Below, in pieces: positions 42,560 to 51,160 of a DNA stretch of 64,000 nucleotides (its first letter is position 1; every line of letters begins with the position of its first letter). The DNA lies in the NCBI RefSeq assembly GCF_030403435.1, contig NZ_JAUEPH010000002.1:558001-622000 (forward strand), in the 5' to 3' direction. A model generated the notes under the pieces. The model saw only the letters and a program-made list of their open reading frames with translations, was not told the DNA's origin and made no database searches. The stretch comes from Algoriphagus sediminis. Lineage in GTDB: Bacteria; Bacteroidota; Bacteroidia; Cytophagales; Cyclobacteriaceae. A program made the translations under genes and the position numbers.

Positions 42560-43243
42560 TTGAAAAATGTTAAACTTTTCTCTTATCAGGTTTTAATCTT
42601 TTTGGTTATTTCTGGCTGCGGTATTTCATCCAAAAGTGACCCAAGCACTGGTCCTGAAATGATTAAGGCTTCTATCAATTATCATGATCCTGAAGGTCAA
42701 TGGACCAATTTTAAGGGTACATTATTTTTTGAAGATAGTTTACCGCCTCACAGGGAAGATAGGGTTTATCAGGTAGAACTGGATAATTCAAATTCTGAAA
42801 TGACCTACAGCATTGAAGGTTTGAAGTATCAAGTAATTCAGGATTCTGTTGTGAACTTGGAGGGTGAGGTAGAGGAGGAGAGAGCATTAAGAATGAGAAA
42901 TTATTATACTTATCTCTGGGGTCTCCCCATGAAATTAAATGATCCTGGAACGATCATAGAGGAGGAAGTAAGTGATGAGATATTAAATGGCAAGACTTAT
43001 CATGTGATTCGAATTCCATATGAAAAAGACATCTGGTACTTTTATTTGGAGCCTGAAACTTACCGCATGGCCGCCTATAAGTTTTACCAGGATGAACCTA
43101 ATGAAAAGGGTGAGATTATTTATCTGGATGGAGAACTGGAACATAACGGAATGAAAATACCCCAAAATCGCACATGGTACAGAACAGAAATACCTGAATT
43201 TCTCGCCACGGATAAATTGGTCAAAATCGAAGGAGAGAATTGA
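42560..43243 (+). CDS. Lipoprotein of the DUF6503 kind, function unknown
   Basis: A 227-residue lipoprotein (FLVISGCG). The rest is beta-strand-rich, with alternating hydrophobic segments (TYHVIRIPYEKDIWYFYLEP, MAAYKFYQDEP) typical of the LolA-like or DUF6503 fold common in Bacteroidota. The family name is from general resemblance. The only start giving the signal peptide is TTG at 42560, 15 bases from the divergent gluQ ATG. No function is known. The next gene follows after 99 bases containing CTTAAG repeats and no clear terminator. Confidence 0.75.
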   Translation: MKNVKLFSYQVLIFLVISGCGISSKSDPSTGPEMIKASINYHDPEGQWTNFKGTLFFEDSLPPHREDRVYQVELDNSNSEMTYSIEGLKYQVIQDSVVNLEGEVEEERALRMRNYYTYLWGLPMKLNDPGTIIEEEVSDEILNGKTYHVIRIPYEKDIWYFYLEPETYRMAAYKFYQDEPNEKGEIIYLDGELEHNGMKIPQNRTWYRTEIPEFLATDKLVKIEGEN

Positions 43244-43342
43244 AATGGCTTGCCGATTCCAGTTTAGAAGTCTTAAGATTTACTTAAGGATTATTAACCC
43301 CTAAAGGTTATTTGAGATTATTTCGGCTTTTATCTTGCGCAG

Positions 43343-44092
43343 GTGAGAGCAGTTCTAACCTTCTTTTTTGCGTTCATTTTAACCCACCAACTCGTTGGAC
43401 AGGCTACTTATTCTGGTAATGTAGTAGATGCATTTGATAAGAAATATCTTGAATCTGTGCTCGTAGTGAATATAGAAACAGGCGAAAAGGCATTTACTAA
43501 CAATCGTGGATATTTTAGTTTGAAGGCAAGTTTTGGAGATACCTTAAGGCTCTCCTTTCCAGGTTTTTTGGATACTAATTTGTCCGCCGGGGAGGAAAGA
43601 TTTCTTTTTGTAGAGCTCCAAGATAAAGCCAGGTTGTTGCCCACTTTTCAAGTAGAAGCCAAACCCTATTCTTATAGGTTTAAGGATGGAGTACTTTCCA
43701 AGGTTGATGAAAATGAGGCTCAACCCCAATCCAAGAAAGGCGAAATAAGCGCTGGTACACTGAATTCTCCGAATGGTGGGATGGCCATTTATGGGGTTAT
43801 TTCATATTTCACTAAAAGCGCAAGGCAAGCCCGAGAGTATAGGGAAAAGCAGCTTTGGCATTCCCGACGGGCAGGGTATTATGAAATTGTAGAATCGGAC
43901 TCTGTCCGAAAAAATCTTATGGTAAAGCATCAATTAGACAGAGAAATCTGGGATGCTTTAATTATCGAATACAATCAATTAAATCGATCTCATCAGTTTT
44001 TAGACTGGTCATCTGAGCAGGTGTATGCATCTTTGAATGCTTTTATCGAAAGGGCCAGACCTTATTCAAAATCAAGATTTCCTTTTGAATGA
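43343..44092 (+). CDS. Exported protein with carboxypeptidase-regulatory-like domain
   Basis: A 249-residue exported protein starting at GTG (signal VLTFFFAFILTHQLVGQ). Residues about 20-100 match the CarboxypepD_reg/DUF4480 beta-sandwich found at the N-terminus of TonB receptors (YSGNVVDAFDKKYLESVLVV, NNRGYFSLKASFGDTLRLSF). The C-terminal half is basic and unrelated (TKSARQAREYREKQLW), with no receptor barrel. Function unknown. The stop region overlaps the convergent DUF4442 gene by 21 bases. Confidence 0.72.
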   Translation: MRAVLTFFFAFILTHQLVGQATYSGNVVDAFDKKYLESVLVVNIETGEKAFTNNRGYFSLKASFGDTLRLSFPGFLDTNLSAGEERFLFVELQDKARLLPTFQVEAKPYSYRFKDGVLSKVDENEAQPQSKKGEISAGTLNSPNGGMAIYGVISYFTKSARQAREYREKQLWHSRRAGYYEIVESDSVRKNLMVKHQLDREIWDALIIEYNQLNRSHQFLDWSSEQVYASLNAFIERARPYSKSRFPFE

Positions 44093-44578
44093 CCATGTCA
44101 CAAAAAATCTAGCCACCTCATCTCCATCTTCATTTATACCCACTGACACCATGGTTAATTGATTCGTTTCATTAGGCTTCAGCGAATCGATTATTTCATT
44201 TAACTCTAATCCCTGATCGCAGGTGAAGGTAATTTTCTGGTTTGCCTTTTTGCTGTACTGAGCTCGAAAATCCACCACCAGCATACTGAACTTTCCTTTG
44301 CCCGCCATGGCTAACTGACATAGTGCTCCGGTACTCAATTCAGCTGCACCGGCCATGGCTGCGAAGTAGATAGATTTAAATGGGTTTTGGCTGCGCCAGA
44401 AATATGGGATGGTCACCTGACATTTTTCCAGAGAAAGTGATTTAATTCTTAGCCGCCAAAAAATAGCCGTAGGTAATTTAGAAAGCATTCCGAACCAAAA
44501 AGTAAGCGGACTGGACATTTGATCCAGGTATTTCTGCTGTGCTTTATTGAGTGAGGATTTTTGAGTTTGTGGTGACAT
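44072..44578 (-). CDS. DUF4442 hotdog-fold protein
   Basis: A 168-residue protein of the DUF4442/PaaI-like hotdog superfamily. The long N-terminal helix is followed by FWRLRIKSLSLEKCQVTIPY, NPFKSIYFAAMAGAAELSTG (the hotdog helix) and MLVVDFRAQYSKKANQKITF. Thioesterase activity is possible, but I see no catalytic Asp/Glu I would trust. The ATG at 44578 (MSPQTQKSS) is chosen; the frame extends 21 codons upstream without family likeness, into the M48 promoter region. Confidence 0.8.
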   Translation of the reverse strand: MSPQTQKSSLNKAQQKYLDQMSSPLTFWFGMLSKLPTAIFWRLRIKSLSLEKCQVTIPYFWRSQNPFKSIYFAAMAGAAELSTGALCQLAMAGKGKFSMLVVDFRAQYSKKANQKITFTCDQGLELNEIIDSLKPNETNQLTMVSVGINEDGDEVARFFVTWSFKRKS

Positions 44579-44592
44579 ACTTTGTAACTTTG
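44560..44592 (+). promoter_or_regulatory. Bacteroidota-type promoter of the M48 gene
   Basis: TTTG (44560-44563) and TAACTTTG (44585-44592) match the -33 and -7 boxes with a 21-base spacer. Transcription would begin about 50 bases before the M48 ATG at 44648. The -33 box overlaps the DUF4442 start on the other strand. Confidence 0.5.
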
Positions 44593-44647
44593 GTACAAAG
44601 TACAAAAAATTGCTACCAAGAATATCTTTGAAACAGATCAATCTAAT

Positions 44648-45442
44648 ATGAAAAAAATAGCCTTAATCGTTTTCCTGGGCCTGATAATTTATGCTTGTGC
44701 AAAAGTACCTCTTACGGGTAGAAGCCAGCTTGCGCTAGTCGAAAGCTCGGAGATACAGCCGTTGGTGAATGAGGAATATAAAAAGGTATTGAGCCAAGAG
44801 AAAGTAATTACTGGTACACCGGAAGGACAGCAGGTTCTAGAAGTAGGCAACAGAATGGCTGCCGTGGTGGAGGGTTTTCTTATTCAGGAAGGCTATAATG
44901 ATCTTGCTCAAACATTCGAATGGGAATTCAATCTACTGCAGAATGCAAATGTAAACGCCTGGTGCATGCCAGGTGGAAAGGTTGCTTTTTACACTGGTAT
45001 TTTGCCGATCTGTGAGGATGAAACCGGAATTGCGGTGGTGATGGGTCATGAGATAGCCCATGCTGTAGCTTCACATTCGCGGGAGAGGATGTCCAATGGC
45101 CTTTTGGCTAATTTTGGTATGAGTGTTTTATCTACAGCAATTGGTCAAAATCCAACCCTTACTGAGCAGATTTTTTTACAGTCTATAGGAATGGGAAGCG
45201 AGTTGGGAATGCTGAGCTTTTCAAGGAAGCATGAACTTGAGGCTGATGAACTTGGATTGATTTTTATGGCCAAAGCTGGCTATGACCCTAGAGAAGCTCC
45301 AGTTTTTTGGGAAAGGATGGCTGCACAAGGAGGAGAAGCTCCACCAGAATTCTTATCCACACACCCTGGGCCTGAAAATCGTCAGCAAAAGCTTGAACAG
45401 CAAATGGAAAGAGCGATGAAATATTATCGAGGAGAGTTATAA
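44648..45442 (+). CDS. M48 family metalloprotease lipoprotein
   Basis: A 264-residue periplasmic lipoprotein (lipobox IIYACAK) of the M48C type, related to LoiP/BepA. The zinc motif GHEIAHAVASHSRERM has HEIAH at about residues 134-138, the third ligand Glu is in ELEADELGLIFMAKAGYD, and FLSTHPGPENR is the family C-terminal motif. It probably degrades misfolded envelope proteins. It has its own promoter and a terminator at 45444. Confidence 0.93.
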   Translation: MKKIALIVFLGLIIYACAKVPLTGRSQLALVESSEIQPLVNEEYKKVLSQEKVITGTPEGQQVLEVGNRMAAVVEGFLIQEGYNDLAQTFEWEFNLLQNANVNAWCMPGGKVAFYTGILPICEDETGIAVVMGHEIAHAVASHSRERMSNGLLANFGMSVLSTAIGQNPTLTEQIFLQSIGMGSELGMLSFSRKHELEADELGLIFMAKAGYDPREAPVFWERMAAQGGEAPPEFLSTHPGPENRQQKLEQQMERAMKYYRGEL

Positions 45443-45443
45443 A

Positions 45444-45469
45444 AAAAGCCGAGCATCGCTCGGCTTTTC
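45444..45469 (+). terminator. Intrinsic terminator, bidirectional
   Basis: AAAAGCCGAGC/GCTCGGCTTTT with a 3-base loop lies between convergent stops. The A run on one side and T run on the other serve both the M48 gene and the exonuclease gene. Confidence 0.88.
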
Positions 45470-46273
45470 TTATTGTTGAAATCCTCTAAGTTTTATTTGA
45501 GTCAGCTTCCTTTTTGTATCCACTGGGAAGTCTCCCCGCATCATCCAATCATAATAACCAGGCTCCTCGGAGAGGACTGTGCTGACTGGTTTCCCTTTGT
45601 GCTTTCCAAAATTAAAAACCTCGGTCCCTTCGCTGTCAAATACAAATCGTCCAGCCAAATCCACCATGTTATTGTTCACCAAATCGTGGATCTTTTTCAT
45701 ATCATTTTCAAAGATCCCAAGCTTATTTCCTTTTAAGTCTTCTGCTTCTTCACCAAGATACCGGTCCACTTGAGCCTGAAAAACTTCCAGAGTTGCCAGT
45801 GTATCAGCTTCAGCACTATGGGCATTTTCAAGGGTTTTATCACAATAGAATTTATAGGCTGAGCTAAGGTTCCTTTTTTCCATTAGATGGAAAATCTTCT
45901 GTGCATCGAGAAGATTTCTTTTATCTAGTGGAAATTCCAGGCCTGCCCTGTGAAACTCTTCAGTTAAAAGTGGGATATCGTATTTTAGAACATTAAATCC
46001 AGCAAGATCTGAGCTTCCAAAAAACTGTAAGAGGTCTTTTGAGATATCCTTGAAAGCTGGAGCATCTTTGACATCAGCATCATAGATTCCGTGAATCAGA
46101 GAAGATTCCAGTGGGATCGGTACTCCGGGATTTACTCTCTGAGTGAAAATTTCTTTTTGGCCATCTGGCTTCAGTTTCACCACGGATACTTCCACAATTC
46201 TATCTGTAGAAATATTGGTTCCAGTGGCTTCCAGGTCAAAAAATGCAATAGGGTTTTTTAAATTAAGTTTCAT
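45470..46273 (-). CDS. DEDDh 3'-5' exonuclease, DnaQ/ExoX type
   Basis: A 267-residue exonuclease. The first motif IAFFDLEATGTN has Asp13 and Glu15; the middle Asp follows FNVLKYDIPLL, and the last motif is AHSAEADTLATLE with His and Asp. The C-terminal part has FNFGKHKGKPVSTV and YYDWMMRGDFP, a small domain seen in ExoX-type enzymes. It may proofread or repair DNA; a PolIII epsilon role is possible but no PHP or polymerase is adjacent. It starts 1 base after mpl, so the pair is likely co-transcribed. Confidence 0.88.
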   Translation of the reverse strand: MKLNLKNPIAFFDLEATGTNISTDRIVEVSVVKLKPDGQKEIFTQRVNPGVPIPLESSLIHGIYDADVKDAPAFKDISKDLLQFFGSSDLAGFNVLKYDIPLLTEEFHRAGLEFPLDKRNLLDAQKIFHLMEKRNLSSAYKFYCDKTLENAHSAEADTLATLEVFQAQVDRYLGEEAEDLKGNKLGIFENDMKKIHDLVNNNMVDLAGRFVFDSEGTEVFNFGKHKGKPVSTVLSEEPGYYDWMMRGDFPVDTKRKLTQIKLRGFQQ

Positions 46274-46274
46274 T

Positions 46275-47630
46275 CTATTCGAATTTTGCTATGATTTCCT
46301 CCAGCTCCATGTTGTCATAATTTCCAGAGCTCATCAGAAGAAGGTTGGTATTGTCGTAATTTTGGGATAGAAGATACTTCTTTAATTCTTGACTATCCGT
46401 AAAGAGCCTCAGATCAGGTCTTTTGAATCCCTCTCTCAAAGTTTCTTCATCCATTAATTCCAGTTTTTTTAAGGCTACCGCATGCGGATTTAAATAAATA
46501 ATGGCCTCATCTGCTAAGTCCATAGTACCAGCATAATTTGGAAGAAAATCCTTGTTTAAACTCGAGTAGGTATGCAGTTCCTGAACGGAAATAAGTCTGG
46601 AATCGGGAAATTGGTTTTTAACGGCATCCGAGGTGGCCTTAAGCTTTGATGGGGCGTGGGCAAAGTCCCGAAATAAATGAGAGTTCCCCTTTTTCTTGAC
46701 CAGTTCGAGTCTTTTGGCGGCTCCTTTAAACTTTTGAATACTGGAGTAGAACTCTATTTCACTTACGCCAAGTGAGAGACAGATTTCCTTTGCACCCTGT
46801 AAATTCTGAAGATTATGCTCTCCAAAAAGCTGGATAGGAACGTCTCCTTTTTCGGTTTTTAAGATGGTTTGTCCCTGCCGAATTTCTGATGGATGAGCTT
46901 TATATGGAATCAAAGTGGCCTCCGATTTTAGCTTATCAGCTATTTCTTTCACCAAAGGATCCACTTCGCAGTAAATGAGTTTTCCACCTTCCGGAGTCAT
47001 TTCCATAAATTGTCTGAAAAGATCTTTATACTTATCGAAATCCGGGAAAACATTAAAATGGTCCCAGGCAATTCCACTCACCAATCCGATGTCATGGTGG
47101 TAGTGAAAGAACTTTGACCTTCGGTCAAGGGGAGAAGTGAGGTATTCATCGCCTTCGATGATAATTATCGGGGCATCTGATAGTCTCACCATCAGGTCAA
47201 AGCCCTCTATTTGAGCACCCACTAGATAGTCAAAATCAATTCCCTGATCCTTCAGGACATGAAGAATTATGGAGGTGATGGAAGTTTTGCCATGAGAACC
47301 GGCTACTACCACACGTGTTTTATCTTTGCTTTGGTTATAAATAAATTCTGGGAAAGAATAGATTGGTAGACCCAGTTCCTTGGCTTTGACTAATTCAGGA
47401 TTTTCAATTCGAGCATGCATGCCTAGAATTACTCCATCAAGATTTTTATCAATTTTCTCAGGAAACCAGCCCCATTCATCTGGTAAGATTCCTGCTTTGG
47501 CAAGTCTGGACCTGGATGGTTCATAAATTTCGTCGTCCGAACCGCTCACTTCATATCCTTTTTGGTGAAGAGCCAAGGCCAGGTTATGCATCACTGCACC
47601 CCCAATAGCTATAAAATGGTACTTTTTCAT
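46275..47630 (-). CDS. mpl: UDP-MurNAc:tripeptide ligase Mpl
   Basis: A 451-residue Mur ligase of the Mpl type that attaches recycled L-Ala-D-Glu-DAP tripeptide to UDP-MurNAc. The start HFIAIGGAVMHNLALALHQK is more MurC/Mpl than MurF, the P-loop reads VVVAGSHGKTSITSI, and EGDEYLTSPLDRRSKF followed by HYHHDIGL is an Mpl signature. DFAHAPSKLKAT precedes the C-terminal domain. It marks peptidoglycan recycling. The start lies 130 bases from the divergent membrane-protein gene. Confidence 0.93.
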   Translation of the reverse strand: MKKYHFIAIGGAVMHNLALALHQKGYEVSGSDDEIYEPSRSRLAKAGILPDEWGWFPEKIDKNLDGVILGMHARIENPELVKAKELGLPIYSFPEFIYNQSKDKTRVVVAGSHGKTSITSIILHVLKDQGIDFDYLVGAQIEGFDLMVRLSDAPIIIIEGDEYLTSPLDRRSKFFHYHHDIGLVSGIAWDHFNVFPDFDKYKDLFRQFMEMTPEGGKLIYCEVDPLVKEIADKLKSEATLIPYKAHPSEIRQGQTILKTEKGDVPIQLFGEHNLQNLQGAKEICLSLGVSEIEFYSSIQKFKGAAKRLELVKKKGNSHLFRDFAHAPSKLKATSDAVKNQFPDSRLISVQELHTYSSLNKDFLPNYAGTMDLADEAIIYLNPHAVALKKLELMDEETLREGFKRPDLRLFTDSQELKKYLLSQNYDNTNLLLMSSGNYDNMELEEIIAKFE

Positions 47631-47683
47631 CTTGTCGGTCGTATAGTTTTCAAGATTTAAACTTAGGAATTATATCATCTACT

Positions 47684-47738
47684 AAGGGGATAAAAAACCT
47701 TTAAACTGAATATTTTTTAGACAAAAGGTTTTTCCCTT
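47684..47738. repeat. Long imperfect hairpin between mpl and the membrane gene
   Basis: Arms AAAAACCTTT (47693-47702) and AAAGGTTTTT (47724-47733) are perfect, and AAGGG/CCCTT extend the stem past a 3-4-base bulge. The loop is 21 bases. It lies 22 bases before the ATG at 47761, where it could act as a leader structure or bind a regulator. Confidence 0.45.
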
Positions 47739-47760
47739 ATTTTCGGGCCAAAATTTGGAT

Positions 47761-48447
47761 ATGCTACCTGACAAATACGCCTATTTATCACTTGCTCTTC
47801 TTTATCTTCTTGCCTGGCTGGTGGTCTTCATTTACAGTCCTTATAAACGAGGGATGATCAAAGTGGGAGCGGTAGGTGGGCTTATGGGAGTGGTTGCCGA
47901 GGTTTGGTATTTTAGGGATTACTGGCGTCCGCCAACACTTTTTGGTCAGGGAATACCAGGGATAGAGGACTATCTTATAGGATTTGCCATGTTTGGAGTG
48001 GGTGGATACATTTACTCTTCTTTTACAAAAAGAGAAATTGATTACTCAAAAAAGACTCCAGCCAAGTACAGAGACTTCTTTTGGTTGTTTATCGCAGGTG
48101 TGAGCAGTATGACTATTTTCAGTATTGGGTTTAATATTCATTCTGGGTATGTCACTTTTTTCACCTTTTTCTTTCTTTCAGTATATATCTGGATCCAACG
48201 GCCTGATTTAATCGGGATTTCTTTGATTTCAGCGGTAGCTGTCGGTGTCATTACCTTTGTCATTTACTCCATTAATTTTAATATCCTTTTTCCAAATTTT
48301 TGGGATGACTATGGAATGTTAGATGATAAGCCTATTCTAGGCATCAGAGTTGCTAACATTCCTCTATCCGAAATGCTTTGGCATACCACCTGGGGTATGC
48401 TTTGCAGTATGTTCAGAGGGTATAGAAATGGCGTTTATTACAAGTAG
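47761..48447 (+). CDS. Membrane protein resembling lycopene-cyclase-domain proteins
   Basis: A 228-residue inner-membrane protein with about seven helices. Two related segments recur: GQGIPGIEDYLIGFAMFGVG (about 63-82) and GIRVANIPLSEMLWHTTWG (about 197-215), each G-I-x(n)-I-P-x-x-E followed by a helix. This two-fold pattern, with P-x-x-E at the membrane face, is that of heterodimeric lycopene cyclases (CrtYc/CrtYd). Other carotenoid genes are not in the window, so substrate is unproven. I chose the ATG at 47761 over a TTG two codons earlier. Confidence 0.5.
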   Translation: MLPDKYAYLSLALLYLLAWLVVFIYSPYKRGMIKVGAVGGLMGVVAEVWYFRDYWRPPTLFGQGIPGIEDYLIGFAMFGVGGYIYSSFTKREIDYSKKTPAKYRDFFWLFIAGVSSMTIFSIGFNIHSGYVTFFTFFFLSVYIWIQRPDLIGISLISAVAVGVITFVIYSINFNILFPNFWDDYGMLDDKPILGIRVANIPLSEMLWHTTWGMLCSMFRGYRNGVYYK

Positions 48448-48473
48448 AGCCTGATTTTATTGAATTCATCAAC

Positions 48474-48577
48474 TGACATAAATTGTCATAGTTTGACGAA
48501 TTATTGTGGACAATTCGTGCAAAACTGGGTGTAAAAATTGTTTAAAAGTTTGACCGAAAAGAAAATACCTTTGTAAT
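48474..48577. promoter_or_regulatory. dnaB upstream region with dyads and direct repeats
   Basis: In order: TGACA-N5-TGTCA (48474-48488); ACGAATT-N9-AATTCGT (48496-48518), which encloses TGTGGACAA (48505-48513), one mismatch from the DnaA box complement TGTGGATAA; and AGTTTGAC direct repeats at 48490 and 48547. TACCTTTG (48566-48573) fits the -7 box, only 4 bases before the ATG. Confidence 0.4.
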
Positions 48578-50158
48578 ATGTCAGAAAGCTCTAAGCCTAG
48601 AATTAGCCGTAAGAAACCAAATTTTGAAACCCCAAGTCCACTCGGAAAATTACCCCCTCAAGCCACTGATTTAGAAGAAGCGGTTTTAGGTGCTTTAATG
48701 TTGGAAAAGGATGCCTTGACAAATGTCATCGATATCCTTAAGGTTGAGTCATTTTACAAGGATGCCCATCAGGTGATATTTCAAGCTATCCTAGACCTGT
48801 TTACGGATTCTCAGCCCATAGATCTTCTGACAGTAACTTCTCAGCTTCGCAAAAACGGAACTCTGGAAATTGCCGGAGGTGCTTTTTACGTTACGGAATT
48901 AACTTCCAAAGTAGCTTCAGCAGCGAATATTGAATACCATGCTCGAATTATTACAGAGCAGGCGATTAAGCGGGAATTGATTCAGATTTCCTCAGAAATC
49001 CAGAAGGAGTCCTACGAGGAAACCACTGATGTTTTCGAGCTTCTAGATAAAATGGAGCAATCTCTTTTTGAGATTTCAGAAAAGAATATCAGGAAAAATT
49101 ATTCCGATATGAAGTCCATTATGAGGGAGGCCATCCAAGAAATGGAAATCCGAAAAACCCAAAAAGATGGATTAACTGGTGTCCCTTCCGGATTCACAGC
49201 TTTGGACAGGGTTACTTCCGGCTGGCAAAAATCTGATCTGGTAATCATAGCTGCTCGTCCTGCCATGGGTAAGACGGCCTTTGTTCTTTCTGTTTTGAGA
49301 AATGCGGCTGTTGATCATAACAAGCCTGTAGCGATTTTCTCCCTGGAAATGTCTTCGGTTCAGCTGGTTAATCGATTAATTAGTGCTGAGGCTGAATTGA
49401 GCTCCGAGAAAATTAAAAAAGGTTCACTTGAAAACTACGAGTGGGAACAACTGGTCCATAAAACAGCTGCACTTTCCAAGGCTCCCTTATTCGTAGATGA
49501 CACTCCTGCCTTATCTATTCTGGAATTGCGAGCAAAATGTCGAAAACTCAAGGCCCAGCACGATATACAATTGATCGTAATAGATTACCTACAACTGATG
49601 TCAGGCGATACCAAAGGAGGGGGAGGTAACCGAGAGCAGGAAATCGCCAGTATTTCCAGAGCCTTGAAGAAAATCGCCAAGGAGTTGGATGTACCTGTGA
49701 TTGCACTTTCACAGCTCTCCAGGGCGGTGGAAACCAGAGGCGGTGATAAAAAGCCTCAGCTTTCTGATTTGAGGGAATCTGGTTCCATAGAGCAAGACGC
49801 TGATATGGTTATGTTTTTGTATCGTCCGGAATACTATGGAATCAATGAAGTGGAGGATGAAAACAACCAGATCGTGAACACCAATGGAATGGGAGAGGTC
49901 ATCATTGCAAAGCACAGAAACGGTTCTTTAGGAAGCGTAAGACTTAGGTTCATTGGTCAGTTTACCAAATTTACAGACTATGAAACCATCTCCACTCCTG
50001 ATATGGGATCTATGAAGCCTTATGGGAATTCACTTCCATCACAATCCACTGGTTATTCAGATTTTGATGAAGGGAATACAATTAGCTACCAGAGTAAAGC
50101 GAATGGGGATTCGGATGATGATGATCCGAAGGGGTTAGGGAACCTAGCCGATTTTTAA
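48578..50158 (+). CDS. dnaB: Replicative DNA helicase DnaB
   Basis: A 526-residue hexameric helicase that unwinds DNA at the replication fork. The N-terminal domain begins LPPQATDLEEAVLGALMLEK, and the RecA-like domain has Walker A AARPAMGKTAFVLSVL (about residues 225-240), IFSLEMSSVQLVNRL, Walker B IQLIVIDYLQLMSG, and DLRESGSIEQDADMVMFLYR. There is no intein. The C-terminal tail after residue 470 is acidic (GDSDDDDPKG). It stands alone, with the MDR gene 3 bases downstream. Confidence 0.97.
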   Translation: MSESSKPRISRKKPNFETPSPLGKLPPQATDLEEAVLGALMLEKDALTNVIDILKVESFYKDAHQVIFQAILDLFTDSQPIDLLTVTSQLRKNGTLEIAGGAFYVTELTSKVASAANIEYHARIITEQAIKRELIQISSEIQKESYEETTDVFELLDKMEQSLFEISEKNIRKNYSDMKSIMREAIQEMEIRKTQKDGLTGVPSGFTALDRVTSGWQKSDLVIIAARPAMGKTAFVLSVLRNAAVDHNKPVAIFSLEMSSVQLVNRLISAEAELSSEKIKKGSLENYEWEQLVHKTAALSKAPLFVDDTPALSILELRAKCRKLKAQHDIQLIVIDYLQLMSGDTKGGGGNREQEIASISRALKKIAKELDVPVIALSQLSRAVETRGGDKKPQLSDLRESGSIEQDADMVMFLYRPEYYGINEVEDENNQIVNTNGMGEVIIAKHRNGSLGSVRLRFIGQFTKFTDYETISTPDMGSMKPYGNSLPSQSTGYSDFDEGNTISYQSKANGDSDDDDPKGLGNLADF

Positions 50159-50161
50159 TTT

Positions 50162-51160
50162 ATGAAAGCTGTTGTCCTTGAAAGATCCTTAGCCGATAAA
50201 ATTCAAATTGTTGATGTAGAGCAAGGCAGTTTGGAGCCAGATTATGTCAGGGTTCGGGTTAAAGCTGCAGCCCTGAATCATAGAGACGAATGGGCGCGAA
50301 AAGGTTTATATCCAAACCTGAAAGACGGAATTATCCTCGGCTCAGATGGGGCTGGTGAAGTAAGCGGAGTAGGTTCTGGGGTATCGAAGGGTTGGCTCGG
50401 GAAGGAAGTTATCATAAATCCATCGCTCTTCTGGGGAGATGATCAAAGAGCACAATCCAAAGATTTCGGAATTTTGGGTATCCCTACAAACGGTACCCTT
50501 GCCGAATTTGTAGATGTTCCTTCGGATCGGATTAAAGTTAAGCCATCACATCTTTCCTGGGAAGAGGCTGCTGCACTGCCATTAGCCGGGATAACAGCCT
50601 ATCGTGCACTTTTCTACCGAGGAGGGCTTCAATCAGATCAAAAGGTTCTGATCACTGGTTTTGGAGGTGGTGTAGCCCAGTTTGCAACTCAGTTTGCCAT
50701 CTATGCCGGTGCGAAGGTTTGGGTGAGTAGTAGTAGCAAGCAAAAAATTGAAAGAGCTATTTCTCTCGGGGCAAAAGGAGGCTTTGACTATCTAAATGAA
50801 GATTGGGTGAATCAGGCCAAGGAAGAAAGTGAAGGTTTCGATTTGATCATTGATGGAGCTGCTGGACAGGGTTTTGCAAACCTGCTCAAAGTTGTTTCTC
50901 CCGGCGGGACAATAGTCTTTTATGGTGCAACCACAGGAAACCCTGAAGGATTAGATGCAAGGAGAGTTTTTTGGAATCAAATCACCATTAAAGGATCTAC
51001 GATGGGCTCAGACCAGGACTTTGAAGAAATGTTGGACTTTGTAAACAGGAACCAAATACATCCGGTAGTCGATCAGGTTTTTGAATTGGAGGAAGCTGTA
51101 AATGCTTTTGATCGTATGAAGGCGGGGAAACAGATGGGAAAAATAGTCCTGACTCCCTAG
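50162..51160 (+). CDS. MDR-family zinc-independent dehydrogenase/quinone reductase
   Basis: A 332-residue medium-chain dehydrogenase. LNHRDEWARKGLYPNLKDG and ILGSDGAGEVSGVGSGV match the N-terminal catalytic domain; the cofactor motif is VLITGFGGGVAQFATQFAIY (VLITGFGGGV). Zinc-ligand cysteines are absent, so it is likely an NADPH-dependent quinone or enone reductase. It follows dnaB by 3 bases but is otherwise unrelated. Its last 4 bases overlap the 3' end of the convergent PGDYG gene. Confidence 0.88.
   Translation: MKAVVLERSLADKIQIVDVEQGSLEPDYVRVRVKAAALNHRDEWARKGLYPNLKDGIILGSDGAGEVSGVGSGVSKGWLGKEVIINPSLFWGDDQRAQSKDFGILGIPTNGTLAEFVDVPSDRIKVKPSHLSWEEAAALPLAGITAYRALFYRGGLQSDQKVLITGFGGGVAQFATQFAIYAGAKVWVSSSSKQKIERAISLGAKGGFDYLNEDWVNQAKEESEGFDLIIDGAAGQGFANLLKVVSPGGTIVFYGATTGNPEGLDARRVFWNQITIKGSTMGSDQDFEEMLDFVNRNQIHPVVDQVFELEEAVNAFDRMKAGKQMGKIVLTP

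Noticed and set aside
45353..45361. Perfect DnaA box TTATCCACA
   Set aside because: It encodes part of the conserved LSTHPGPENR motif of the M48 protease, so protein coding explains it; no cluster of boxes is nearby and it does not mark an origin.
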